From: [Pantoea] beijingensis
GTDB taxonomy: Bacteria > Pseudomonadota > Gammaproteobacteria > Enterobacterales > Enterobacteriaceae
Assembly (NCBI RefSeq): GCF_022647505.1
Contig: NZ_CP071409.1
Span: 434,001-498,000, forward strand
Length of the DNA stretch: 64,000 nt
Direction of reading: 5' to 3'
The notes beneath the pieces are model-generated. The model did no database searches, had not been told where the DNA came from, and saw only the letters and a list, made by a program, of their open reading frames with translations. Below are positions 43,134 to 54,160 of this stretch, piece by piece (the stretch's first letter is position 1; every line of letters starts with the position of its first letter). Position numbers and translations under genes: made by a program.

Positions 43134-44588
43134 ATGTCCTACTCCAACCTGACAAAAAGCGATCTTTTCCAAACCGGCTATTTTACTGATGGTACATGGC
43201 ACGCCCTTGCCAGGACCTTTGACGTACTTAACCCCGCCACGGGCGAGGTTATTGCCCAAGTTGCGAAGGCCGGCAAAGCTGAAACAGAACTGGCTATCGC
43301 GGCGGCAGAACGTGCTTTCCCCGCCTGGCGTGCAAAAACAGCGAAAGAACGTTCAGAAATTCTCAACCGCTGGTATCAACTGATGATTGAGAATAAAAGT
43401 TGGTTGGGGCAGTTGATGACCGCCGAGCAGGGTAAGCCGATAAAAGAATCGGAAAGTGAAGTGGAATATGCTGCCAGCTTTATTCAGTGGTTTGCCGAGC
43501 AGGCGAAGCGGGCAAACGGTGAAATCATTCCTCCTGCTAAACCAGACTCCCGTATTCTGGTAACGCGCGAGCCTGTTGGCGTCGTGGCGGCTATCACGCC
43601 ATGGAACTTTCCGATGGCAATGTTGACACGTAAACTCGGCCCAGCGCTGGCTGCTGGCTGCACTGGCATCATCAAGCCTGCAAACAACACACCACTCTCT
43701 GCCTTTGCATTACTGGCCTTAGCGCAAAAAGCTGGCGTACCTGACGGCGTATTGAACGCCGTTGCGGGCGATACTCCGGCGATCAGCGATGCGATTATGG
43801 CCAGTAGCATAGTGCGGAAAATCTCCTTTACCGGATCGACCCAAGTAGGCAAGCTGCTAATGAGAAATGCGGCGGAAACCATGAAGAAAGTTTCGATGGA
43901 GCTTGGTGGAAATGCTCCTTATATCGTTTTTGATGATGCAGATATTGATGCAGCGGTCAAAGGAGCCATAGCGAATAAATTTCGCAATGCCGGGCAGGTT
44001 TGTGTCAGCGTTAATCGTTTTTTTATCCACGACTGCATTTATGATCGTTTCGTCAACCAACTGGTTGAGGAAGTAAAAGCACTGAAGGTAGGGAATGGTG
44101 TTGATGACGGCGTCATCGTCGGCCCGCTGATTGACAAGTCTGCGCTGGAGAAAGTCGAAGAGCATGTGAAGGATGCGGTTGCCAAAGGCGGTCGAATTAT
44201 GGTGGGTGGTGCTCGCCATGAACTTGGTGGAAATTTTTGGCAACCAACCGTGATTGCCGATGCACATGAAGGAATGATGCTGGCACAGGAAGAGACATTT
44301 GGTCCCGTTGCGGCCTGTTTCCGCTTTCATGATGATGACGAAGTCATTCGTCGTGCCAACGATACAGAATTTGGTCTGGCGGCTTATTTTTACACACAGA
44401 ATTTACAACGCGTGTTCCGCGTCTCCGCAGCGATTGAGAGCGGTATGATCGGTGTCAACGAGTGTGCAGTATCTACCGAGTTGGCGCCCTTCGGCGGAAT
44501 TAAAGAGTCTGGACTTGGACGTGAAGGGTCGGTGTTGGGCTTAGAAGAGTTTATGGAAGTAAAAGCGATACATATCGGTGGACTGTAA
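43134..44588 (+). CDS. gabD: NAD(P)-dependent succinate-semialdehyde dehydrogenase family protein
   Basis: 484 residues of the aldehyde dehydrogenase superfamily, closest from memory to GabD/Sad-type succinate-semialdehyde dehydrogenases. Catalytic parts are intact: AAITPWNFPMAMLTRKLGPA near residue 152 (with the general Asn), FTGSTQVGKLLM near 230, MELGGNAPYIVFDDADID with the catalytic Glu near 258, and FRNAGQVCVSVNR with the nucleophilic Cys near 292. The GabD-like ending APFGGIKESGLGREGS is present. It follows aaeXAB in the same direction with its own ribosome binding site, a position without a counterpart in E. coli. Substrate could differ from succinate semialdehyde, and the gene symbol is provisional. 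Confidence 0.75.
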   Translation: MSYSNLTKSDLFQTGYFTDGTWHALARTFDVLNPATGEVIAQVAKAGKAETELAIAAAERAFPAWRAKTAKERSEILNRWYQLMIENKSWLGQLMTAEQGKPIKESESEVEYAASFIQWFAEQAKRANGEIIPPAKPDSRILVTREPVGVVAAITPWNFPMAMLTRKLGPALAAGCTGIIKPANNTPLSAFALLALAQKAGVPDGVLNAVAGDTPAISDAIMASSIVRKISFTGSTQVGKLLMRNAAETMKKVSMELGGNAPYIVFDDADIDAAVKGAIANKFRNAGQVCVSVNRFFIHDCIYDRFVNQLVEEVKALKVGNGVDDGVIVGPLIDKSALEKVEEHVKDAVAKGGRIMVGGARHELGGNFWQPTVIADAHEGMMLAQEETFGPVAACFRFHDDDEVIRRANDTEFGLAAYFYTQNLQRVFRVSAAIESGMIGVNECAVSTELAPFGGIKESGLGREGSVLGLEEFMEVKAIHIGGL

Positions 44589-44637
44589 TCGTTCGGGCGG
44601 CATAAGCCGCTCAGCTTAGCTTTGCGGAGCGGGCAGC

Positions 44638-44907
44638 ATGAGAAAAGAGAGCTTTGACTTTAATGAAATCGTCGACCAGGCCCATTTCTTTCGGCAATTT
44701 AGCGAACGCTTTGCGCTGACGAGGCGACCGGTTATTGATTTGGATGGCCTGTGGGAAGCGGTAACTGAATCGCAGCTACCTCTACCCGTCGAGATCGAGT
44801 TCATTCATTTGGGGACGGGGCAGCGAAGGCGTTATGGTGCGTTGATGCTACTGTTTGATGAGGCTGAAGAGGAGCTTGACGGCCAACTTCGCTTCAATAT
44901 TCGCTAG
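44638..44907 (+). CDS. yhcO: Barstar-family protein YhcO
   Basis: 89 residues of the barstar (RNase inhibitor) fold: FDFNEIVDQAHFFRQFSERF near the N-terminus, the DLDGLWEAV helix and LPVEIEFIHLG, then a C-terminal FDEAEEELDGQLRFNIR. It matches E. coli YhcO from memory. Barstar inhibits barnase-like RNases, but no cognate RNase is encoded nearby and the role of YhcO is unknown. It lies 49 bp after the dehydrogenase gene, in the yhcN-yhcO context known from E. coli. Confidence 0.9.
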   Translation: MRKESFDFNEIVDQAHFFRQFSERFALTRRPVIDLDGLWEAVTESQLPLPVEIEFIHLGTGQRRRYGALMLLFDEAEEELDGQLRFNIR

Positions 44908-44922
44908 CGCTTCAATAAAAAG

Positions 44923-44941
44923 GGCCCCGGCGAGCGGGGCC
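44923..44941 (-). terminator. Terminator downstream of the yhcN-like cluster
   Basis: Arms GGCCCCG (44923-44929) and CGGGGCC (44935-44941) around a 5-nt loop. On the minus strand it is followed by CTTTTTATTG, a T-run, so it terminates transcripts of the yhcN-like genes. On the plus strand it may also stop yhcO transcription, less efficiently. Confidence 0.8.
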
Positions 44942-44983
44942 AAAGGGTTCGTCATAAAGGCCGCTTATCAGCCTGACGAGGAA

Positions 44984-45247
44984 TTATTTATACAGCTCTG
45001 CCGTTGCGTGCCAGCTATCGCCAGTTCGCGCTTCTATGACACGATATGCATGTGCGCCTTGTGCATCTGCTTTTTGTGATAGGGTTTCACGCATATCCGT
45101 TGGCGTACTGCCGATGCCGCTTGCCGTGATAATACCCGCAGATTGCAAATTGCTTGCTTGTTCAGTGGTGACTAACTCGGCAGCAGAAGCGCCAAAAGCC
45201 ATCAGGGAGAGCAGACTCAATGTTGCGATGGTTGTTTTAATTTTCAT
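44984..45247 (-). CDS. yhcN: YhcN/BhsA/McbA family periplasmic protein, copy 1
   Basis: 87 residues from the ATG at 45247, preceded by GAGGAG; the longer in-frame start at 45274 is upstream of that site. Sec signal peptide MKIKTTIATLSLLSLMAFGA, cleavage after ASA. The mature part is the DUF1471 domain (IITASGIGSTPTDMRETLSQ, YRVIEARTGDSWHATAELYK). Family members respond to envelope, acid or peroxide stress and influence biofilm formation. The cysteine-free mature protein is about 64 residues. First of three related genes in a row, and the position corresponds to yhcN in E. coli. Confidence 0.9.
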   Translation of the reverse strand: MKIKTTIATLSLLSLMAFGASAAELVTTEQASNLQSAGIITASGIGSTPTDMRETLSQKADAQGAHAYRVIEARTGDSWHATAELYK

Positions 45248-45368
45248 TTTATTTCTCCTCATTGTGCTCAACAACCTGCGGGATTCAACATCTTGACCAG
45301 GTCGTCGATGTCACGGATAGATACAGTATGTGTCTATGTGTCATTGTCTTTTGTTGCGAACGGCTCGA

Positions 45369-45638
45369 TTATTTATAAATTTCAGCTGTCGCATGGTAGT
45401 TACCATTATTACGAGCTTCTATCACACGATATGAGCTGGCGCCTTGTTTATCCGCTTTCTGTGAAAGCTCATCACGGATAGTCATTGGCGAACCGTCAAT
45501 ACCGCTTACCGTAATGGTTCCAATTGACTGTAGGTTATTGTTGTTGGCCTGCTGGTTGGTAACCAGGCTCGCGGCGCTGGCACCGAATGAGAGAACAGAG
45601 GCCAGGCCTAATGCCGCGATAGCAAATGATGTTTTCAT
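45369..45638 (-). CDS. YhcN/BhsA/McbA family periplasmic protein, copy 2
   Basis: 89 residues from the ATG at 45638, preceded by AGGAGTATTACC; the ATG at 45791 lies inside the next gene. Signal peptide MKTSFAIAALGLASVLSFGA, cleavage after ASA, then DUF1471 (TITVSGIDGSPMTIRDELSQ, YRVIEARNNGNYHATAEIYK). It carries an extra Asn-rich stretch (QQANNNNLQ) near the mature N-terminus that copies 1 and 3 lack. 121 bp separate it from copy 1. Confidence 0.88.
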   Translation of the reverse strand: MKTSFAIAALGLASVLSFGASAASLVTNQQANNNNLQSIGTITVSGIDGSPMTIRDELSQKADKQGASSYRVIEARNNGNYHATAEIYK

Positions 45639-45747
45639 GGTAATACTCCTTAATCTTGTTTGTGTTTTGGCAACGGCGGGGGAGCTGCATCGCTCTCGGT
45701 TTTTATACGTATCGTTGCCATCGTTCATAACTGCGTAACCGCCGAGC

Positions 45748-46011
45748 TTATTTGTACAGTTCTGCCGTTGCGTGCCAGTTGCCGTTTTCATAAGCCTCGA
45801 TCACGCGGTAGGCTTTTGCGCCTTGACTATCCGCTTTCTGATCGAGTGCTTCATGGATGTCCATCGGTGAGCCTGCAATTCCGCTAGCGGTAATAATGCC
45901 GACAGGTTGCAGATTCTGTGCTTGCTCTGCGGTGATAGATTCAGCGGCAAAAGCACCGAAGGACAGGACAGATAACACGCCCAAAGTGGTGATAGTGGTT
46001 TTAATGTTCAT
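45748..46011 (-). CDS. YhcN/BhsA/McbA family periplasmic protein, copy 3
   Basis: 87 residues from the second of two close ATGs (46011; the one at 46017 is only 2 nt from the GAGGAA site, so the second fits better). Signal peptide MNIKTTITTLGVLSVLSFGA, cleavage after FAA or later, then DUF1471 (IITASGIAGSPMDIHEALDQ, YRVIEAYENGNWHATAELYK). It resembles copy 1 more than copy 2. It is the promoter-proximal gene; a CRP-like site lies about 40 bp upstream of its start. Confidence 0.88.
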   Translation of the reverse strand: MNIKTTITTLGVLSVLSFGAFAAESITAEQAQNLQPVGIITASGIAGSPMDIHEALDQKADSQGAKAYRVIEAYENGNWHATAELYK

Positions 46012-46047
46012 ATTCATTTCCTCGTCTTCATTTTTTATCTTTTTGTT

Positions 46048-46069
46048 TAGTGTGATTCACATCACGAAA
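46048..46069 (-). promoter_or_regulatory. CRP-like binding site upstream of the yhcN-type cluster
   Basis: TGTGATTCACATCACG at 46051-46066 matches the CRP consensus TGTGA-N6-TCACA in nine of ten half-site positions. It lies 37 bp before the start of copy 3, on the side expected for its promoter. Whether it activates or overlaps the promoter cannot be told from the sequence. Confidence 0.6.
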
Positions 46070-46351
46070 ATGAGTATACATCTAGTAACGTAGGAAATTA
46101 ATACTGTGCTAATAATGTTTTGTTGTAGTAATTCTTGAGTAAATCACTTTTTAATAACTATTAGTTATAAAAAATGGTTATATTTCAGGGTTTATCTGTT
46201 AATTTTATGTAAAAACAAAGACATAAGAGAATTTAACTATTTGTGCTTTGCTTTGCGGTAGATCACACTAACGCCAGAAATTAATCAGGAGGATGCCTCT
46301 TTATAAAGGCGAAGAAAGCAGTTTTATATAAACGGTGATGTGAGAAATAAA
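46070..46351. other. Gene-free interval between the yhcN-type cluster and argR
   Basis: About 280 bp, strongly A/T rich (for example 46100-46240), with no reading frame that I can support. Apart from the CRP-like site to its left, GATCACACTAAC at 46261 holds a CRP half-site. I see nothing else. Confidence 0.45.
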
Positions 46352-46375
46352 AAGGGCCGATAACGATCGACCCTT
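46352..46375 (-). terminator. Terminator of argR
   Basis: Arms AAGGGCCGAT (46352-46361) and ATCGACCCTT (46366-46375), one mismatch, AACG loop. On the minus strand it is followed by TTTTTATTTC. It lies about 40 nt after the argR stop. Confidence 0.85.
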
Positions 46376-46415
46376 GGGTATACAGTATTGCAAGCGTGGG
46401 GGTAGGGCCAAAGGC

Positions 46416-48273
<1,858 letters not shown>

Positions 48274-48290
48274 ACGTGCTACGTCCCGAT

Positions 48291-48316
48291 AAGGCCGGCA
48301 GATGTCCGGCCTTTTT
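48291..48316 (+). terminator. Terminator of mdh
   Basis: Arms AAGGCCGG (48291-48298) and CCGGCCTT (48306-48313) around a 7-nt loop, followed by TTT. It lies 18 bp after the mdh stop and before the convergent degS. Confidence 0.9.
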
Positions 48317-48361
48317 GCTATCTGCTTAATGAAACACGTCACGCACAGAGTAAGACTGCTC

Positions 48362-49420
48362 TTATTGCTGTGGATATTCCTGAATGGTAACTGGCAGCGT
48401 TAGCTTACGATCGTTACGAATCAGTTGAACTTCAATCACGGAGCCTGGGCGGATTTCCGCGACCTGGTCCATCGTTTCCTGTGCCGAAACCGCGACTTTA
48501 TCGTTGACGCTGGTCAAGACATCATTCACCTGAATGCCTGCTTTTGCAGCCGGACCATCAGGAGTAACAACGCTTACAACGATTCCCTGAATACGATCGA
48601 TGCCTGCGTTCGGGCCATGCTGTGGCGGCATTTCACGGCCGGTGATGCCAATATAGCCGCGGATTACGCGGCCATCACGAATCAACTTATCCATGATTTT
48701 TGTTGCCAGTGCCGTTGGAATCGCAAATCCGATACCTTCCGGGGTTTCGCCGTCGTTGCTTTTGTCGAAAGAGAGTGTATTGATGCCCATCAATTCACCG
48801 AGCGAGTTAATTAATGCTCCGCCTGAATTACCATGATTGATAGACGCATCGGTTTGCAGGAAATTCTGGCGGCCTGAGGGGCTGAGTCCTACACGGCCTG
48901 TGGCGCTGATAATTCCCTGGGTCACCGTTTGTCCAAGATTATAGGGATTACCGATCGCCATCACGATATCGCCTACGTGCGCAATACGCCTGGAATTGAT
49001 AGGAATAACCGGAAGGCTTGATGCGGTTATTTTCAGTACGGCAAGATCCGTCAGGCTGTCTGAACCGACCAGCATTGCTTCAAAAAAACGCCCATCCTGC
49101 AATGCGACAATAATCTGGTCGGCGTTATTGATGACGTGTTTGTTGGTAAGAATATACCCTTTTGCGTTCATTATAACGCCAGAACCAAGAGTGGTTACGC
49201 CGCGATTTTGGCCCCCGGAACTTGCACTACGGTTATAAACATTTACCACTGCGGGCACAGCCCGTCGTACGCCCGGATTGTAGCTAACGGGCGTTTCATC
49301 AGCGCTATTATCCTGCGCGGAAATAAAATTACTGCTTATTCTCAGCGCTGGCATCGCCGCTAATAAAACACCGGCGACAATCAGGCCGAGAATGACGGAA
49401 CGCAAAATTTTAGGAAACAT
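48362..49420 (-). CDS. degS: Outer-membrane stress sensor protease DegS
   Basis: 352 residues. Inner-membrane-anchored trimeric serine protease that starts the sigma-E response by cutting RseA when its PDZ domain binds unfolded porin C-termini. One N-terminal membrane helix (residues 6-28), then the trypsin-like domain with the triad His in ILTNKHVIN near 96, Asp in LTDLAVLKI near 126 and Ser in NHGNSGGALIN near 201, and a single PDZ domain. Tandem with degQ, separated by 149 bp with a hairpin, so it may have its own promoter. Confidence 0.97.
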   Translation of the reverse strand: MFPKILRSVILGLIVAGVLLAAMPALRISSNFISAQDNSADETPVSYNPGVRRAVPAVVNVYNRSASSGGQNRGVTTLGSGVIMNAKGYILTNKHVINNADQIIVALQDGRFFEAMLVGSDSLTDLAVLKITASSLPVIPINSRRIAHVGDIVMAIGNPYNLGQTVTQGIISATGRVGLSPSGRQNFLQTDASINHGNSGGALINSLGELMGINTLSFDKSNDGETPEGIGFAIPTALATKIMDKLIRDGRVIRGYIGITGREMPPQHGPNAGIDRIQGIVVSVVTPDGPAAKAGIQVNDVLTSVNDKVAVSAQETMDQVAEIRPGSVIEVQLIRNDRKLTLPVTIQEYPQQ

Positions 49421-49470
49421 GATGTTAATTTAAGCCAGAAAAGAACTGCAGGCAGAATACCATGAGTTAC

Positions 49471-49496
49471 GCGGACACACACGATGTTGTGTCCGC
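49471..49496 (-). other. Hairpin between degQ and degS
   Basis: Perfect 9-bp arms GCGGACACA (49471-49479) and TGTGTCCGC (49488-49496), 8-nt loop, without a T-run on either strand. It lies about 75 nt after the degQ stop and 50 nt before the degS start, so it may delimit or stabilise the degQ transcript. Confidence 0.5.
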
Positions 49497-49569
49497 GCCA
49501 GGATAACGCCTGTATAGTGAAGCCTTGTTTGATCGTGCACTGCTCACCAGGTGATATATCGCGAAGTGC

Positions 49570-50940
49570 TTAACGTAATAGTAAGTAGATACTCTCATTG
49601 CCGCGCATGATATTCAGCGCCAGTAATGGTGGCTTACCTGCCAGCACCTTGCGTAGTTCAGCAATACTCTGAACACGCGTCCGGTTAACACCGATAATCA
49701 CATCATCTTTTTTCAACCCTACCTGCTCCGCGGGTGTGGCTTTTTGCACGCTATCGACCTTAATGCCTTTATTACCGTCTGTTAATTGACCATCGCTGAG
49801 GGCCGCGCCTTGTAAGGCCGGGGACAGCAATTCCGCGCTGGCGGTGGCTTGCGTACTGTTTTCCAACTTCACGGTAACCACTACGGGTTTGCCTTCGCGT
49901 AACAGACCAATTTTGACTTCTTTGCCTGGTGCTGTTGTTCCAATTTTTACTCGTAACTCGGCAAAGCTGGTAATTGGTTTATCATCAATCGACGTGATGA
50001 TATCACCTGCTTTGATACCGGCGGTTGCTGCTGCTGATTTCGGTAATACTTCGTTGACAAATGCCCCGCGTTGCGCATCGACATTAAATGCTTTTGCCAT
50101 GTCTGCAGTCATCTCAGTACCTTTAATACCAAGCTGACCACGTTTAACTTCACCAAATTCAATCAACTGCTGCGCCAGGTTCATCGCCATATTGGCGGGA
50201 ATAGCGAAGCCGATGCCGATATTGCCACCGCCGCCAGCAAGGATCGCGGTATTAATGCCAATCAACTCACCGTTGAGGTTTACCAGCGCGCCGCCGGAAT
50301 TACCACGGTTAATGGCCGCATCGGTCTGAATAAAGTTCTCCAGCCCCTCAAGATTCAAACCGCTGCGTCCCAGAGCGGAGATAATTCCGGAAGTCGCCGT
50401 TTGCCCCAGACCGAAGGGGTTACCAATGGCAACAGCGAAATCACCGACTTTCAGTCGATCCGAATCAGCAATTTTTACCTGGGTTAAATTTTTTGCATTA
50501 CTGATTTGAACCAACGCAATATCGGTTTGCTCATCATGGCCAATAAGTTTGGCATCGAATTCACGACCATCGCCCAACTGAACATTGATTTTATCCGCGC
50601 CGTTGACCACATGGTTATTGGTCAGCACATAACCTTTTGCTGCGTCAATGATGACACCAGAGCCTAGCCCTTCAAAAGGCTGCGGCTGCTGCTCCCCGCC
50701 GGGTGCTTGTTGACCAAAGAAACGCTTGAGTGGCTCAGGGATATCCTGACCCTGCGCCTGGGTCCCTTCAACATGCACACTTACCACCGCGGGTAACACT
50801 TTCTCCAACATTGGTGCCAGGCTGGGAAGTGTTTGTCCCTGAATTTGCGTAGGAAGGGCTGCCATAGTTTGTGGTACTGCAGTCAAATTGACGCCAATAC
50901 TCAATGCCAATGCACTTAACAGTAATGATTTTTTCTTCAT
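49570..50940 (-). CDS. degQ: Periplasmic serine endoprotease DegQ
   Basis: 456 residues. HtrA-family protease/chaperone of the periplasm. Sec signal peptide MKKKSLLLSALALSIGVNLT, cleavage after TMA near residue 27. The triad is visible in VLTNNHVVNGAD (His), QTDIALVQI (Asp) and NRGNSGGALVN (Ser), followed by two PDZ domains (GIKGTEMTADMAKAF near 258; GIKVDSVQKATPAEQVGLK near 375). The LA loop is short (QAPGGEQQPQP), fitting DegQ rather than DegP. Upstream of degS as in E. coli. Confidence 0.96.
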   Translation of the reverse strand: MKKKSLLLSALALSIGVNLTAVPQTMAALPTQIQGQTLPSLAPMLEKVLPAVVSVHVEGTQAQGQDIPEPLKRFFGQQAPGGEQQPQPFEGLGSGVIIDAAKGYVLTNNHVVNGADKINVQLGDGREFDAKLIGHDEQTDIALVQISNAKNLTQVKIADSDRLKVGDFAVAIGNPFGLGQTATSGIISALGRSGLNLEGLENFIQTDAAINRGNSGGALVNLNGELIGINTAILAGGGGNIGIGFAIPANMAMNLAQQLIEFGEVKRGQLGIKGTEMTADMAKAFNVDAQRGAFVNEVLPKSAAATAGIKAGDIITSIDDKPITSFAELRVKIGTTAPGKEVKIGLLREGKPVVVTVKLENSTQATASAELLSPALQGAALSDGQLTDGNKGIKVDSVQKATPAEQVGLKKDDVIIGVNRTRVQSIAELRKVLAGKPPLLALNIMRGNESIYLLLR

Positions 50941-51072
50941 CGCTAAGACGCTCTCGCTGCAAAAAAGTGGGAGACAAAACCGTGTGGGAATGAAACTCTG
51001 ACAGATGCTTCAAGAAAGTGTTCGGTAATTTTATTACGAGGGGCGCATTGCCCCCCTTTTACGCAACCATTA

Positions 51073-51474
51073 TCAATCGCGTCTGCCGTGTTCACCACGC
51101 AGCAACCCTGATGCACCTTCTGAATAATCACGCGGCATCTGTACTGGTACCTGATCGTTGTCAGCTTCAGCTTCAGTCAGTTGCCAGGCAAACGGATTTT
51201 TATCACCCGGTAAATTAGGTAACAAATCGTTTGAGCCCTTCGCCATGTGCTGATAGAGCTGGCGATAATCGCGGGCCATATTATCCAGCAATTCTGCGCT
51301 GTGTGCGAAATGGTTGGTTAACTCTTCACGATAATCAGAGAGTTCAGCCTTTGTTTTTTCCAACTCATACTGCATGCTACGCTGTTCGCGCAGTTTTCTA
51401 TTACCAAAACGCATCGCCACCGCGCCGATAATGATGCCAATAACTAAACCAATAAGCGCGTATTCCCAGGTCAT
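51073..51474 (-). CDS. zapG: Cell-division/elongation protein ZapG (YhcB)
   Basis: 133 residues from the ATG at 51474, which follows GGGAGTC; the longer in-frame start at 51570 is in the zapE leader. DUF1043 inner-membrane protein: one N-terminal helix (MTWEYALIGLVIGIIIGAVA) followed by a coiled coil (about residues 25-80) and an unstructured tail. YhcB links divisome and elongasome and affects envelope synthesis in E. coli. It is divergent from zapE. Confidence 0.94.
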   Translation of the reverse strand: MTWEYALIGLVIGIIIGAVAMRFGNRKLREQRSMQYELEKTKAELSDYREELTNHFAHSAELLDNMARDYRQLYQHMAKGSNDLLPNLPGDKNPFAWQLTEAEADNDQVPVQMPRDYSEGASGLLRGEHGRRD

Positions 51475-51644
51475 AATGACTCCCGTATTGTCTTCGTTGT
51501 TCCGTAGGGCCTTTCCATTTAGAACCACTATAACCGCTAATCGAATCGAAGTGGAATCCTGAGGCATCATCGCTTAGTGTAGAACGGCCTTTTTTTCGAC
51601 AACTGGTTACGTAACAGACCATTTTCAGGGAATGTGATTTTACA

Positions 51645-52772
51645 ATGCAAACATCGTCTCCTTTGGCGCTTTATCAACAGGCACTCGACAAGGGTGAGTA
51701 TCAACCCGACGACATTCAGCGTGAAGCGATGACCCGTTTAGAGGCCATCCAGCAAGCGTTGGTAGCCGGACGGCCAGCCGACGATATGCCGGTTAAGGGA
51801 TTATTCGGCAAGCTGAATAAATTACTGGGGAAAGAGAAAACCACGCGTAAGGAGCCAATACGTGGACTCTACATGTGGGGTGGGGTGGGGCGCGGGAAGA
51901 CGTGGCTGATGGATATGTTTTTTCGGTCTATTCCTGGTGAGCGCAAGCTTCGTCTACATTTTCATCGGTTTATGTTACGCGTTCATGAGCAGCTTACTGA
52001 GCTACAAGGGCAGCAGGACCCGCTGGAAATTGTTGCTGACCGTTTTAAAGCGCAAACGGATATTCTTTGCTTTGATGAGTTTTTTGTTGCCGATATTACC
52101 GATGCAATGTTGCTGGGTACGTTGATGGAAGCCCTGTTTTCTCGGGGTATCACGTTAGTGGCAACGTCAAACATCCCACCTGATGAACTCTATCGTAATG
52201 GTTTACAGCGCGCGCGGTTCCTGCCCGCTATAGAGATGGTCAAACGTCACTGCGAGGTTATGAACGTTGATGCAGGGATCGATTATCGTCTGCGCACGCT
52301 GACGTCTGCGCATTTGTGGATGCATCCATTGAATGAACAAACCACGAGTGAAATGGAGCGTATGTTCGGCACACTGGCAGGTGTTGCACGTGATGGGAAA
52401 CCGGTACTGGACATTAATCATCGTTCATTACCGACGGAAGGTATGGCTGATGGCGTAGTCGCCATGGATTTTCATACGTTGTGTGGCGATGCACGTAGTC
52501 AGCATGACTATATTGAACTCTCACGACGTTTTCATAGCGTTCTGCTATTTAATGTGTCGGTCATGAATAATCGTACTGAGGATCAGGCACGGCGCTTTCT
52601 GGCGTTGGTTGATGAGTTTTATGAGCGCCATGTGAAACTGGTCGTGGCTGCAGAGGCATCGCTGTTTGATATTTATCAGGGGGAGCGACTGAAGTTTGAA
52701 TATCAGCGCTGTCTGTCACGTTTGCAAGAAATGCAAAGCGAAGAGTACCTGAGGCTGGACCATTTGCCTTAG
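51645..52772 (+). CDS. zapE: Cell-division ATPase ZapE
   Basis: 375 residues, AFG1-like P-loop ATPase that acts on the FtsZ ring during late division and low-oxygen stress. Walker A is GGVGRGKTWLMD near residue 79; the Walker B region is LCFDEFFVADITDAM near 142; ATSNIPPDELYRNGLQR near 180 is the conserved sensor region. The length equals that of E. coli ZapE. It is divergent from zapG; rplM follows after 244 bp. Confidence 0.96.
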   Translation: MQTSSPLALYQQALDKGEYQPDDIQREAMTRLEAIQQALVAGRPADDMPVKGLFGKLNKLLGKEKTTRKEPIRGLYMWGGVGRGKTWLMDMFFRSIPGERKLRLHFHRFMLRVHEQLTELQGQQDPLEIVADRFKAQTDILCFDEFFVADITDAMLLGTLMEALFSRGITLVATSNIPPDELYRNGLQRARFLPAIEMVKRHCEVMNVDAGIDYRLRTLTSAHLWMHPLNEQTTSEMERMFGTLAGVARDGKPVLDINHRSLPTEGMADGVVAMDFHTLCGDARSQHDYIELSRRFHSVLLFNVSVMNNRTEDQARRFLALVDEFYERHVKLVVAAEASLFDIYQGERLKFEYQRCLSRLQEMQSEEYLRLDHLP

Positions 52773-52841
52773 CGTGTAGGCTGTCTGTTGCAACCGTGTT
52801 TTTTATTGCAGAAAAGGTTCGATCTTTCAGGGCGACTTCTC

Positions 52842-52847
52842 TATAAT
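52842..52847 (+). promoter_or_regulatory. -10 of the rplM-rpsI promoter
   Basis: TATAAT followed by CTTGCGACCCC, as in the remembered E. coli rplM leader. No -35 resembling consensus is seen at 17 bp (TCGATC-like), so upstream activation is likely. The 160-nt leader to the rplM ATG is long enough for the L13 feedback control known in E. coli. Confidence 0.6.
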
Positions 52848-52905
52848 CTTGCGACCCCACGTTACAGCAAAGGTTTTTTTCCCAAAACTCTTTGTGTTCC
52901 AGTAA

Positions 52906-53445
<540 letters not shown>

Positions 53446-53457
53446 TCGGGATTATAG

Positions 53458-53853
<396 letters not shown>

Positions 53854-53881
53854 TTCGCTCTGTTTTCAGCGCAAATTATCG

Positions 53882-53910
53882 AAAAGCCCGGTGCAAGCAC
53901 CGGGTTTTTT
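53882..53910 (+). terminator. Terminator of rplM-rpsI
   Basis: Arms CCCGGTG (53887-53893) and CACCGGG (53898-53904), extended by A/T pairs (AAAA before, TTTTTT after). It lies 33 bp past the rpsI stop. Confidence 0.92.
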
Positions 53911-54160
53911 ATTATCTTCACTGTGCCAAAACGCGGGTGCTTTAGCATTTTGCCGTCAAATCATCAATACTCCCCCCACAAGCAGGCTAAAATCTGGTAA
54001 ACTATGTGTCACTTTGCGCCCGTTAGCTGGGTACCGCGCATGATTATCCCGTCAGGATACTGGATCGGCGCTATATCTGGCTGCGAGCGGTTACGTCAAC
54101 AGGTTAGTCGCCACGTGGCGGGCTTTCGCAGTAATTTTCTCGATAAACTTGGAGGTTTTC
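53911..54160 (+). promoter_or_regulatory. sspA upstream region
   Basis: 250 bp without a gene between the rpsI terminator and sspA. A TAAACT -10-like hexamer near 53997 (CTGGTAAACTATG) is a possible promoter, leaving a leader of about 150 nt. The sspA ribosome binding site GGAGGTTTTC ends at 54160. Confidence 0.45.

Noticed and set aside
44638..44907. YhcO as an immunity protein of a toxin system (barstar fold)
   Set aside because: No barnase-like or polymorphic toxin gene is near, and the gene is a conserved chromosomal neighbour of yhcN in E. coli; the fold alone does not support a toxin-immunity pair.
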